Source of the DNA: an uncultured beta proteobacterium
GTDB taxonomy: Bacteria > Pseudomonadota > Gammaproteobacteria > Burkholderiales > Burkholderiaceae_C
Assembly: GCA_903944555.1 (NCBI GenBank)
Contig: CAJASG010000742.1
Location: forward strand, 1 to 15,447
Length of the DNA: 15,447 nt
Direction of reading: 5' to 3'
Positions 1 to 7,065 of this stretch are shown here, piece by piece. The notes below the pieces were generated by a model. It searched no databases. It was given only the letters and a program-made list of their open reading frames with translations, and had not been told where the DNA came from. The position numbers and the translations under genes are program-made. Numbering within the stretch: the stretch's first letter is position 1; each line of letters starts with the position of its first letter.

Positions 1-262
1 CAGCGGGCTCAGTTGGGCTATATGACTGTGCTTGTGGATTCGATTGTAAAAACCTCAATGTAATCAAACACATCTGACTTGGCATACTGCCTGGTGGCGT
101 AGATGCGCAGTTTGACTCGATCCATCTTCAGGCTGCTGAAGAACGATTCAGCATTCGCATTGTCGCAACAATTTTCCCGGCGATACATACTGGGAACGAG
201 TTGGTTCCCCTTGCACCAACGATTAAAGTCATCTCTGAAAAGATAATCTCAGCCCCGTTCGA
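1..262 (-). pseudogene. IS3-family transposase (OrfB) C-terminal remnant, frameshifted
   Basis: The minus strand from about 248 downward encodes a fragment typical of the C-terminal end of IS3-family DDE transposases: FRDDFNRWCKGNQLVPSMYR, then RENCCDNANAESFFSSLK, then RIYATRQYAKSDVFDYIEVF. The glutamate of NAESFF (codon 147-149) corresponds to the last acidic residue of the DDE catalytic triad. The frame then breaks at a run of five A's (48-52, plus strand). One extra base there would restore the usual ending, YNRIHKHSHIAQLSPL, which continues to the window edge. Upstream the frame meets a stop at 249-251; a poor match to the preceding HSDxG segment may continue in another frame to about 262. 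The rest of the 5' part of the gene is missing. The element's own 3' end lies left of the window. The stretch is visibly less GC-rich than the neighbouring genes, as expected for a mobile element. I read it as a decayed insertion; a sequencing error at the A-run cannot be excluded. Confidence 0.82.
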
Positions 263-308
263 TTTGTCATTTCGCCATGACGAAACGCTAGCGCGATTCA
301 AGGCAAAC

Positions 309-1463
309 CTAAGGCTGATAACGAACCCGGTAAATGACACCCGCCTTGTCATCACTGATCAGCAGGGCGCCGTCCGGCATGACAAGCACATCGACCGGTC
401 GACCGCTGATAGTTTCCTTGCCCGCGCCATCCTTGCTCAGCCAACCGTCGACAAAGGTTTCCTGACCCAGCACTTTGCCTTGCGCATCGAGCACCACGCG
501 CACGACCCGGTAGCCGACTTTGGAACTGCGGTTCCACGAGCCGTGTTCCGCTATGAAAATATTGTTGCGGTAGGCCACGGGAAACTGCTGGCCGTTATAA
601 AAGCGCATACCGAGTGCTGCCACATGCGCACCGAGCTTGACCACCGGCGCCGTGAATTCCGTGCATGGGCGTTTGCTGCCGAATTCTGGATCGGGTGTGT
701 CGCCCTGATGGCAATACGGATAGCCGAAATGCTGGCCTGGCCGTTCCACATGGTTGAGCTCGTCGCTTGGCACATCGTCGCCCAACATGTCGCGGCCATT
801 GTCCGTAAACCACAGCGAGCGATCACGCGGGTTCCAGTCGAACCCGACCGAATTGCGCACACCGGCCGCCACGGTTTCCAACCCACTGCCATCGGGCTTC
901 ATGCGCTGGATATTGGCATACCGTGCGTTTGGCTCACAGATATTGCAGGGCGCACCCACCGGCACATACAACAGGCCATCGGGGCCAAATGCGATGAATT
1001 TCCAGCCGTGGTGGGTCTCGGTCGGGAACCCGCTGGTCACCGTGATAGGGGCCGGTGGATTGCGCAGACGGCCGTCAATCCCGTCGAAGCGGAGGATTTT
1101 CGACACCGCAGAAACCAACAACTGCCCGTCGCGCCAGGCCACGCCGACCGGCATTTGCAATCCGTACGCAACCGTGTGCACCGCAGTGGCGCGACCCTGG
1201 TCCATTTCAACTGCGAAGACTTTTCCTTCGCCCATGCTGCCGACGTACAGCACACCCTTGCCGTCTTTGAATGAGCCCAGCGCCATTTGCCGCGCGGTGG
1301 GAACGGCGTCGGTCAGTACCTCGATCTGAAACCCGGGCGGCAAACGCAAGGTGCGCAGGTCCGGCGCAGCGGCCAGCGCCGGTGCACACCACCAAGCGCT
1401 CGCCAGCAAACATAGGGTCGTCAGCAGTGATGTCAGTCGAGGTGCCTGTTGGTGTGGATGCAT
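309..1463 (-). CDS. Exported PQQ-dependent sugar/sorbosone dehydrogenase family protein
   Basis: A 384-residue beta-propeller protein of the soluble glucose/sorbosone dehydrogenase (GSDH) family. Members use PQQ and calcium to oxidise sugars or related aldehydes in the periplasm. The start chosen at 1463 gives a Sec signal peptide: a hydrophobic stretch at about residues 12-30, then an ALA-AAPD cleavage site near residue 31. It also has an AAAGAGGA-like ribosome site about 9 bases upstream; the frame stays open 43 codons further up, but that part is basic and not signal-like. Family landmarks are ETHHGWKF (residues 149-156, containing the His used as catalytic base in soluble GDH), the GPDGLLYVPVGAP strand, a Cys-rich loop CNICE (173-177), DNGRDMLGDDVPSDELN (221-237) and AEHGSWNR (305-312). 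It lies 70 bases downstream of the flavin oxidoreductase on the same strand and may be co-transcribed. The substrate cannot be read from the sequence, and many family members are functionally unassigned. Confidence 0.88.
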   Translation of the reverse strand: MHPHQQAPRLTSLLTTLCLLASAWWCAPALAAAPDLRTLRLPPGFQIEVLTDAVPTARQMALGSFKDGKGVLYVGSMGEGKVFAVEMDQGRATAVHTVAYGLQMPVGVAWRDGQLLVSAVSKILRFDGIDGRLRNPPAPITVTSGFPTETHHGWKFIAFGPDGLLYVPVGAPCNICEPNARYANIQRMKPDGSGLETVAAGVRNSVGFDWNPRDRSLWFTDNGRDMLGDDVPSDELNHVERPGQHFGYPYCHQGDTPDPEFGSKRPCTEFTAPVVKLGAHVAALGMRFYNGQQFPVAYRNNIFIAEHGSWNRSSKVGYRVVRVVLDAQGKVLGQETFVDGWLSKDGAGKETISGRPVDVLVMPDGALLISDDKAGVIYRVRYQP

Positions 1464-1533
1464 GACGCTGGTCCTCTTTTTCCTAATTGCGCTTTCAGCT
1501 TGGCAGCAAACGGGGCAATGGGTCGGGCGAAAA

Positions 1534-2637
1534 TTACACCAACTCCGCCAACGCTGCCGGTGAATAATCCGACAACTCGGCCGTGCGGCCATCGCGCACT
1601 TTCACCGCCCAGTCGGGGTCGCTGATCAGGGCGCGGCCTACCGCCACCAGGTCAAAGTCGCCCCGGTTGAAGCGGCGCATCAGCTCGTCCAGCGACGCCG
1701 GCTTGGACGACTCGCCACCCATGGAGGCGATGAACTCACCGCTCAAGCCGACCGAGCCCACGGTGATGGTGGGGCAACCGGTGAGCTTCTTGGCCCAGCC
1801 GGCAAAGTTCAAATCGGAGCCGTCAAACTCGGGCTCCCAAAAGCGGCGCTGCGAGCAATGGAAGATGTCCGCACCGGCGTCGGCCAGCGGCTGCAGCCAG
1901 GCCGCCATCTCGTCAGGCGTTTTGGCCATTTGCACGGTGTAGTCTTGCTGCTTCCACTGTGACAAACGGATGATGATGGGAAAGTCGGGCCCCACTTCGG
2001 CACGCACGGCTTTCAAGATATCGGCGGCAAAACGCCCGCGCTGCACCAGGTCACTGCCACCATAGCGGTCGTCGCGCAGGTTGGTGCCATCCCAGAAAAA
2101 TTGGTCAATCAAATAACCATGGGCACCGTGCAACTCCACCGCCTGAAACCCCAAGCGTTTGGCGGAACCGGCCGCGCGGGCGAAGGCGGCGATGGTGTCG
2201 GCAATGGTGGCGTCCGTCATCGGTTCGGTGAATTTCTTGCCGGGGGACGAGTAGCCCGAAGGAGAATCCCACGGTGCAGGCGGCAGCCATTCGGTGCGCC
2301 GGTTGCGCACCGCACCCACATGCCACAACTGGGGGGCCATCACGCCGCCGACATTGCGCACGGTGTTGATGACGTTTTGCCAGCCGGCCAGCGCATCGTC
2401 ACCCCAAAAACGGGGCACATTGGGGTCGTTGGATGCGGCAGGCCGCTCCACCACCGTGCCCTCGGACACGATCAGCCCCACGGCAGCGGCGGCGCGCTTG
2501 CGGTAGTACTCGGCCACGGCCTCGGTAGGCACGCCGCCGGGGGAGAAAGAGCGCGTCATGGGGGCCATGACGATGCGGTTGGCCAAGTGCAGGGACTTGA
2601 GCGTAAAGGGCTGAAACAGGGGGGCTGCGTTGGACAT
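1534..2637 (-). CDS. NADH:flavin oxidoreductase, Old Yellow Enzyme family
   Basis: A 367-residue cytoplasmic FMN enzyme with a TIM-barrel fold. Old Yellow Enzymes use NAD(P)H to reduce activated C=C bonds of enones, and often nitroesters or quinone-like electrophiles. The N-terminus has the FMN-binding strand NRIVMAPMTRS (20-30). QLWHVG (103-108) and ELHGAHGYLIDQF (168-180) follow; the H170/H173 pair binds the substrate oxygen. FFWDGTNLRDDRYGGS (180-195) is also characteristic, and VAVGRALISDPDW near the end is the phosphate-binding part of the FMN site. The start at 2637 gives MSNAAPLFQPF with a CGGAGCG ribosome site 7 bases upstream; the open frame runs 61 codons further but that extension has no family similarity. 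The absence of an added Fe-S/FAD C-terminal half separates it from 2,4-dienoyl-CoA reductase. It is divergent from pbpC and precedes the PQQ dehydrogenase. Physiological substrate is unknown. Confidence 0.9.
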   Translation of the reverse strand: MSNAAPLFQPFTLKSLHLANRIVMAPMTRSFSPGGVPTEAVAEYYRKRAAAAVGLIVSEGTVVERPAASNDPNVPRFWGDDALAGWQNVINTVRNVGGVMAPQLWHVGAVRNRRTEWLPPAPWDSPSGYSSPGKKFTEPMTDATIADTIAAFARAAGSAKRLGFQAVELHGAHGYLIDQFFWDGTNLRDDRYGGSDLVQRGRFAADILKAVRAEVGPDFPIIIRLSQWKQQDYTVQMAKTPDEMAAWLQPLADAGADIFHCSQRRFWEPEFDGSDLNFAGWAKKLTGCPTITVGSVGLSGEFIASMGGESSKPASLDELMRRFNRGDFDLVAVGRALISDPDWAVKVRDGRTAELSDYSPAALAELV

Positions 2638-2802
2638 GGGCGCTCCGATGAAAAGGATAAATACAAGGGCCCAGTCTACGGGGCCGCACTGCCACCGACT
2701 TGCCGGTGTGTCGCGGAGGTGATTTTCGTGTGCGGGCAGGGGTACGATCCAGGCTCTATGTTGGGAATACCTATGCACTGCCGCGTTGGTTTGGGGGGGC
2801 AC
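2638..2802. promoter_or_regulatory. Divergent spacer between the flavin oxidoreductase and pbpC
   Basis: This 165-base region must hold the start signals for both flanking genes. I see a ribosome site for the minus-strand gene just right of 2637 and a G-run (GGGGGGG) four bases before the pbpC start at 2803. I cannot identify a convincing -35/-10 pair for either direction. Two further in-frame ATGs, at 2758 and 2773, leave the pbpC start slightly uncertain. Confidence 0.4.
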
Positions 2803-5004
2803 ATGCTGCGTGCCATCCAATCAACTGTCTATAAAACAATCGCTATTGTTTTTATAGCTGCTTGCGCACATTCTGCGGGGGCTACAGCCACATTTGATGC
2901 TACAAAAAGCAGCTACCAGTCGTCCGACACCCTGATTCTGGACCGCCATGGCGAGCTGCTGCAACGCCTGCGTACCGATGCCACGGTGCGCCGCGGCCAA
3001 TGGGTGGTTTTGGCGGACATTTCTCCCGCCCTGCGCACGGCCTTGGTGCTGAGTGAGGACAAACGTTTCTACGAGCACAGCGGGGTCGATTGGCGCGCGG
3101 TGTCCAGCGCGGCGTGGGGCAACCTTTGGAACAGCAAAACGCGCGGCGCCTCCACCATCACCATGCAACTGGCCGGGCTGCTGAACGAGGGCCTGAAACG
3201 TGGCAGCGGTGGGCGCAGCGTGGTGCAAAAGATCAGCCAAACCGTGTCGGCCCAGCTGCTGGAGCGCACCTGGCGCAAAGACCAGATTTTGGAGGCCTAC
3301 CTGAACCTGGTGCCGTTCCGCGGGGAGCTGGTGGGCATCGACGCGCTGAGCCAAACCCTGTTTGGCAAAGCGGCGCACGGGCTGGACCACCGCGAGGCGG
3401 CGGTGGCGGCGGCCTTGGTGCGTGCGCCCAACGCCCGGGTGCCGCAGGTGGTGCAGCGGGCTTGCAGTGTGCTCAAAACCCTGGAGCCCCAAGCGCAGGC
3501 CACCGACTGCGAAGGCCTGGACCTGTTCACCACCGCGGCCTTGCAGCGACGCGACTACGCCGCCAGCGAGGGCATCGCCCCGCATGTGGCGCGGCAACTG
3601 GCGGCGCGCAATGGGGGCCGCGCCACGATCAAAACCACCCTGCGTGCGCCGCTGCAACGCTTCGCCGTGCAAACCCTGCAGCAACACCTGCGCGAGCTGG
3701 CGGGCCGCCACGTCGAAGACGGTGCACTGCTGGTGCTGGACAACGCCACAGGCGAAGTACTGGCCTGGATCGGCTCATCCGGTGATTTAAGCAATGCAGC
3801 AGAGGTGGACGGTGTCACGGCACTGCGCCAGCCCGGCTCCACGCTGAAACCGTTTTTGTACGCCCAAGCCATTGCCGAGCGGCGCATCACCGCCGCGTCC
3901 CTCCTGGACGACTCGGGCACGCAAATCCAGACCTCGGGCGGCCTGTACATCCCGCAGAACTACGACCACCAGTTCAAAGGCTGGGTGTCCGCCCGCACCG
4001 CACTGGCGGCATCGCTGAACGTGCCCGCCGTACGGGTGCTGGCCATGGTGTCACCCGATGCGTTTCACAAACAGCTGCGCGCTTTGGACCTGCCTTTGAA
4101 AGAAAGTGGCGACTACTACGGCTACAGCCTGGCACTGGGCAGCGCCGAAGTGTCGCTACTGACCCTGACCAACGCCTACCGCGCCCTGGGCCAGGGTGGA
4201 CGTGTCAGCCCCACCACATTGACCCCGCTAGCCACGCGCCCGGCACCCGCAGTCACAAGCGCCCTAGACCCCCGTGCCGCCTTCATCGTCGGCGACATCC
4301 TGAGCGATGCCAACTCCCGCGCCCGCACCTTCGGCACCGACAGCGTGCTGGCCACGCGCTTTTGGACCGCGGTAAAAACCGGCACCAGCAAAGACATGCG
4401 CGACAACTGGGCCATCGGCTGGTCGCAGCGCTACACCGTGGGCGTGTGGGTTGGCAACGCAAGCGGTGCACCCATGTGGGACGTGAGCGGCACCACTGGT
4501 GCGGCACCCATCTGGGCGGCAGTGATGAACTACCTGCACACCACCCAAGCCAGCCGCGCCCCCCAAGCCCCGGCGGGTGTGGTGCATACAGCGGTGCAGT
4601 TTGCAGAGCTGGAAGCCGCGCGCCCGGAGTGGTTTTTGCAGGGCACGCAGCAAGGCAGTTTTGCTATGAATTCAGGAGCTGGTCGCGCACATTCCACGGG
4701 GGCTAGAGGCCTAAATGGCTCGCAAAATACCGCCCCGATAGCGGCCCGCATTACCTCGCCTACCACCGGCACCATCATTGCGCTGGACCCCGACATTCCG
4801 CCCAACCGCCAGCGTGTGAGTTTTAGCGCCGACGGCAACAACCTGCGCTGGCTGATGGACGGCAAGGTATTTGCCAAAGGCGCCTCCGCGCAGTGGCTGC
4901 CGTGGCCAGGGCGGCATGTGGTGCAAATTGTCGACCCCAAGGGCCAGGTGCTGGACATGGTGCGGCTAGAGGTGCGCGGCGCGGGCGTGATTGGCAGGCG
5001 CTAG
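2803..5004 (+). CDS. pbpC: Penicillin-binding protein 1C, bifunctional glycosyltransferase/transpeptidase
   Basis: A 733-residue peptidoglycan synthase acting at the periplasmic face of the inner membrane; E. coli PBP1C is about 770 residues. A short hydrophobic segment (about 12-22) serves as signal or anchor. The GT51 glycosyltransferase domain (about 45-215) shows SEDKRFYEHSGVD with catalytic E85, GASTITMQ (115-122), and ILEAYLNLVPFRGELVGID followed by LFGK (162-189). The transpeptidase domain (about 305-585) shows GSTLK with nucleophile S346 and K349, SLN (404-406) and KTGT (525-528). All catalytic motifs are intact. Residues about 645-728 match the BiPBP_C module that distinguishes PBP1C from PBP1A/1B. 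The start at 2803 places the hydrophobic segment near the N-terminus; ATGs at 2773 and 2758 would add 10 or 15 residues. The alpha-2-macroglobulin gene often found beside pbpC is not adjacent here. Two copies of a short repeat lie inside the frame (residues 14-29 and 621-636). Confidence 0.95.
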   Translation: MLRAIQSTVYKTIAIVFIAACAHSAGATATFDATKSSYQSSDTLILDRHGELLQRLRTDATVRRGQWVVLADISPALRTALVLSEDKRFYEHSGVDWRAVSSAAWGNLWNSKTRGASTITMQLAGLLNEGLKRGSGGRSVVQKISQTVSAQLLERTWRKDQILEAYLNLVPFRGELVGIDALSQTLFGKAAHGLDHREAAVAAALVRAPNARVPQVVQRACSVLKTLEPQAQATDCEGLDLFTTAALQRRDYAASEGIAPHVARQLAARNGGRATIKTTLRAPLQRFAVQTLQQHLRELAGRHVEDGALLVLDNATGEVLAWIGSSGDLSNAAEVDGVTALRQPGSTLKPFLYAQAIAERRITAASLLDDSGTQIQTSGGLYIPQNYDHQFKGWVSARTALAASLNVPAVRVLAMVSPDAFHKQLRALDLPLKESGDYYGYSLALGSAEVSLLTLTNAYRALGQGGRVSPTTLTPLATRPAPAVTSALDPRAAFIVGDILSDANSRARTFGTDSVLATRFWTAVKTGTSKDMRDNWAIGWSQRYTVGVWVGNASGAPMWDVSGTTGAAPIWAAVMNYLHTTQASRAPQAPAGVVHTAVQFAELEAARPEWFLQGTQQGSFAMNSGAGRAHSTGARGLNGSQNTAPIAARITSPTTGTIIALDPDIPPNRQRVSFSADGNNLRWLMDGKVFAKGASAQWLPWPGRHVVQIVDPKGQVLDMVRLEVRGAGVIGRR
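2829..2857 (+). repeat. Inverted repeat (hairpin) inside the pbpC signal-sequence codons
   Basis: The arms CTATAAAACAAT (2829-2840) and ATTGTTTTTATAG (2845-2857) are complementary over 12 pairs with one extra T in the right arm and a CGCT loop. It starts 26 bases after the pbpC start codon and overlaps the first part of repeat copy 1. The A/T-rich stem contrasts with the GC-rich gene. It may be an end structure of the repeat, or could influence early translation of pbpC; either role is inferred. Confidence 0.6.
2842..2889 (+). repeat. Short dispersed repeat, copy 1, encoding the pbpC signal-sequence core
   Basis: Forty-eight bases that match 35 of 48 positions of the stretch at 4663-4710 without gaps. 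The core from 2856 onward, AGCTGCTTGCGCACATTC then GGGGGCTA, matches 28 of 34. From memory, close relatives of this pattern (TAGCTGCTNGCGC... GGGCTAGAGGCC) occur in many copies in Rhodoferax, Polaromonas and Acidovorax genomes, mostly between genes; I cannot verify that here. It is translated as AIVFIAACAHSAGATA, residues 14-29 of PBP1C, supplying most of the hydrophobic segment. Confidence 0.72.
4663..4710 (+). repeat. Short dispersed repeat, copy 2, in the pbpC interdomain linker
   Basis: This is the second copy of the element at 2842-2889, same orientation and same reading frame relative to the repeat. The clearest conserved pieces are CGCGCACATTC, CGGGGGCTA and a following AGGC. It encodes AMNSGAGRAHSTGARG (residues 621-636), a Gly/Ala/Ser-rich stretch between the transpeptidase domain and the BiPBP_C domain. 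Such a linker should tolerate insertion. No third convincing copy was found in the window. Confidence 0.75.
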
Positions 5005-5049
5005 CAGCAGCTAACGCGCCACAAACTTATCGAACTGCGCCATTTTTTT
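4997..5049 (+). terminator. Possible intrinsic terminator after pbpC (weak)
   Basis: GGCGC-TAGC (4997-5005) can pair with GCTA...GCGCC just downstream, with a two-base bulge, and the stem includes the pbpC stop codon. A second GCGCC at 5037-5041 directly precedes ATTTTTTT (5042-5049) and could pair alternatively with the first GGCGC over a long loop. The T-run is real, but the hairpin next to it is not compact, so the call is tentative. Confidence 0.35.
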
Positions 5050-5133
5050 GCAACAACACCGCCCGATAGCTGGCGGGGTTGGGCTGGTTCCGTCGTCACT
5101 GCACGGTTTCAAGTTGGTGCTTTATATTTCACA

Positions 5134-5161
5134 TATACTTGATAGATCAACTATTAATCAA
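5134..5161 (+). promoter_or_regulatory. -10 element and palindromic operator candidate of the marR-MATE pair
   Basis: TATACT (5134-5139) is a good -10 hexamer; the -35 is poor (TTGGTG at 5114-5119 gives only 14-base spacing). Overlapping it is TTGATAGATCAA (5139-5150), a 5-2-5 inverted repeat, and another ATCAA half-site lies at 5157-5161, one helical turn further. The region is A/T-rich in a GC-rich setting and ends 10 bases before the MarR start. MarR proteins typically bind such short palindromes across their own promoters, so autorepression is a reasonable inference. Confidence 0.45.
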
Positions 5162-5171
5162 AGTAAATGCA

Positions 5172-5666
5172 ATGACAACCACACCCAACCTGCCGGATGC
5201 CCCATCCGCCACGCCGCCGGACTCCACCCCCAACCCCAGCCTGGAATTCTGCTTGCGCCTGACGCGCGCCTACGCCACGCTAACCCGCCGCATGGACAGC
5301 GCTTTGGGCGGGGTGCATGGTTTGAGCTTTGGCGATTTCATGATCCTGTACCACCTGGGCCGCGCACCGGGGCAAAAGCTGCGTCGCATTGACTTGGCGG
5401 AACGCCTGGGGCTCACCGCATCAGGGGTCACACGCACCTTGCTGCCGCTGGAAAAGCTCGGGCTGGTGGGGCGCCAACCGGACCCACGCGATGCCCGGGT
5501 GGGCTATGCCCTGCTGACCGACTCCGGCCAGCAACTTCTGCGCTACGCCCTGGTCACCGTGCAACCGATTGCGCAGGAAGCCACCCAAACCATGGCCGCA
5601 GACCAGGTGGATGCACTGTCCGCACTGCTGGGGCAGTTGGCGGGCATTACCCTCTCCAACACGTAA
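5172..5666 (+). CDS. MarR-family transcriptional regulator
   Basis: A 164-residue dimeric winged-helix DNA-binding protein. After a Pro/Thr-rich, probably disordered N-terminus (1-22), the core begins at LEFCLRLTRAY. The wHTH runs from about residue 55 to 125: LSFGDFMILYHLG, then RIDLAERLGLTASGVTRTLLP (recognition helix near 82-92), then the wing DPRDARVGYALLT with the conserved DxR pair. MarR proteins usually repress a neighbouring efflux or detoxification gene and are released by small aromatic or other ligands. The start at 5172 (MTTTPNLP) lies just after an A/T-rich promoter region; an ATG at 5167 is out of frame, and the in-frame ATG at 5079 would translate the promoter region. The MATE gene starts 13 bases after the stop, so co-transcription is very likely. 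The inducing ligand is unknown. Confidence 0.92.
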   Translation: MTTTPNLPDAPSATPPDSTPNPSLEFCLRLTRAYATLTRRMDSALGGVHGLSFGDFMILYHLGRAPGQKLRRIDLAERLGLTASGVTRTLLPLEKLGLVGRQPDPRDARVGYALLTDSGQQLLRYALVTVQPIAQEATQTMAADQVDALSALLGQLAGITLSNT

Positions 5667-5679
5667 TGACACACCAGCC

Positions 5680-7050
5680 ATGACCACACCCAATCCAAGC
5701 TCTGCGCCCGCCGCAGCGAACCCCAAACCGTCACCGGGTCCCCGCTTTGTTACCGGGTCGCTGATGCGCCACATCGGCGTGATGGCGGGCACCGGCGCCA
5801 TTGGCCTGATTGCCATTTTTGCGGTGGACCTGATTAACCTGCTCTACGTCTCCATGCTGGGCGAACAGGCCATTGCCGCTGCTGTGGGCTTTGCGGGCGT
5901 GGTGGGGTTTTTCCACCTCTCGCTGTACATCGGCATGCTGATTGGCATCACCGCCGTGGTGTCGCGCACGATTGGCGCGCACCGCATGGCCGATGCCCGC
6001 GCGTTGGCCACGTCCAGCCTGCTCATCACAGCGGCCATTGCGGTGGTTTTATCAGCCGCCACCCTGGTGTTTCTGGAGCCCCTGCTGCATCTGCTGGGTG
6101 CGCGTGGCCGCGTGCTGGAGCTGGCACACCGGTTTTTGCTCATCACCCTGCCGTCGTCCGTGTTGCTGGGGGTGGGCATGGCCTGTTCGGCGCTGCTGCG
6201 CTCGGTGGGGGACGCACGGCGCGCCATGCTGGTGACGCTGCTGCCCGCCGTGGTAACGGCGGTGCTGGACCCTTTGTTCATCTTCGGCTTGGGGCTGGGC
6301 CTGGACGGTGCGGCCATCGTGCTGGTACTTGCACGCTGTGTGCTGCTGGCAGTGGGCCTGTATGGGGCGTGGAGTGTGCAAAAGCTGCTGGCGCCGTTGC
6401 ACTTCAAACGTCTGCGTTCGGACGCCCGGACCTTGTTCGCGGTGGCCGGGCCGGCCGTGCTGACCAACCTGGCCACGCCCGTCGGCGCGGCGTTTGTTAC
6501 CCACAGCGTGGCGCAGTTTGGCGCGTCCGCCGTGGCTGGGCAGGCCACCATTGACCGCCTGACACCGGTGGCGTTTGGCCTGATCTACTCCCTGAGCGGT
6601 GCGGTGGGGCCGGTGCTGGCACAAAACCTGGGGGCCCGGCAATTTGACCGGGTGCGCGAGGGCTTGCGGGCAAGTTTGTGGTTCATGGTGGCCTCGGTGG
6701 CACTGGCGTGGCTGCTGCTGGCGTTGTTGCAGGGTCCCTTGATTCAGCTGTTTTCCCTGCAGGGCGTAGCGGCCGACATGTTGCATGCGTTTTGCGCGTG
6801 GATTGCCGCCAGCTTTTTCTTCATGGGAGCGCTGTTTGTGGCCAATTCCGCCTTCAACAACCTGGGGCACCCCCTGTGGTCCACCGGCTTTAACTGGGCC
6901 CGCGCCACACTGGGCACGATTCCGTTTGCATGGTGGGGCGCGCACTACGGCCCGATCGAGGTTCTGGCGGGGCAGGCTGCGGGTGCAGCGCTGTTTGGCA
7001 GCCTGGCCTTGTGGGTCGCCTTTCGGCTCACGGCCGGGCTGGGCCGGTGA
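5680..7050 (+). CDS. MATE-family multidrug/toxin efflux transporter
   Basis: A 456-residue polytopic inner-membrane protein, normal length for the MATE family, which exports drugs or metabolites in exchange for Na+ or H+. Hydrophobic segments alternate with short loops along the protein, in agreement with the usual 12 helices in two six-helix halves. Family signatures include the first-helix acidic residue in FAVDLINLLYVSMLG (D50 is the candidate ion-coupling residue) and SALLRSVGDARRAM (170-183). DPLFIFGLGLGLDGAAIV (197-214) and NSAFNNLGHPLW in the second half are further signatures. A polar Pro/Ala-rich tail of about 22 residues precedes helix 1. The start at 5680 follows the MarR stop by 13 bases with only a weak ribosome site (ACACCAGCC), so translation may depend partly on coupling. 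The pump is probably controlled by the adjacent MarR repressor. Its substrates cannot be read from sequence. Confidence 0.92.
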   Translation: MTTPNPSSAPAAANPKPSPGPRFVTGSLMRHIGVMAGTGAIGLIAIFAVDLINLLYVSMLGEQAIAAAVGFAGVVGFFHLSLYIGMLIGITAVVSRTIGAHRMADARALATSSLLITAAIAVVLSAATLVFLEPLLHLLGARGRVLELAHRFLLITLPSSVLLGVGMACSALLRSVGDARRAMLVTLLPAVVTAVLDPLFIFGLGLGLDGAAIVLVLARCVLLAVGLYGAWSVQKLLAPLHFKRLRSDARTLFAVAGPAVLTNLATPVGAAFVTHSVAQFGASAVAGQATIDRLTPVAFGLIYSLSGAVGPVLAQNLGARQFDRVREGLRASLWFMVASVALAWLLLALLQGPLIQLFSLQGVAADMLHAFCAWIAASFFFMGALFVANSAFNNLGHPLWSTGFNWARATLGTIPFAWWGAHYGPIEVLAGQAAGAALFGSLALWVAFRLTAGLGR

Positions 7051-7065
7051 ACGCCTCTATGCCCC

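Noticed and set aside
263..308. Small hairpin TTTCG/CGAAA (270-274 and 281-285) considered as terminator for the PQQ dehydrogenase gene.
   Set aside because: The stem is only five pairs and no T-run follows on the transcribed strand.
201..1274. A long plus-strand open frame (357 codons) opposite the PQQ dehydrogenase gene.
   Set aside because: It is His/Arg-rich with no recognisable domain, lies fully antisense to a gene with clear family motifs, and is a typical by-product of high GC content.
2101..2802. Open frame continuing upstream of the pbpC start for about 230 codons.
   Set aside because: It runs antisense through the flavin oxidoreductase gene and has no similarity to PBP1C; the family N-terminus fits an ATG at 2803 or slightly upstream.
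4997..5024. A possible third, reverse-strand copy of the pbpC repeat at the gene's stop codon (TAGCTGCT on the minus strand).
   Set aside because: Only about eight contiguous bases match and the diagnostic GCGCACATTC and GGGGGCTA parts are missing.
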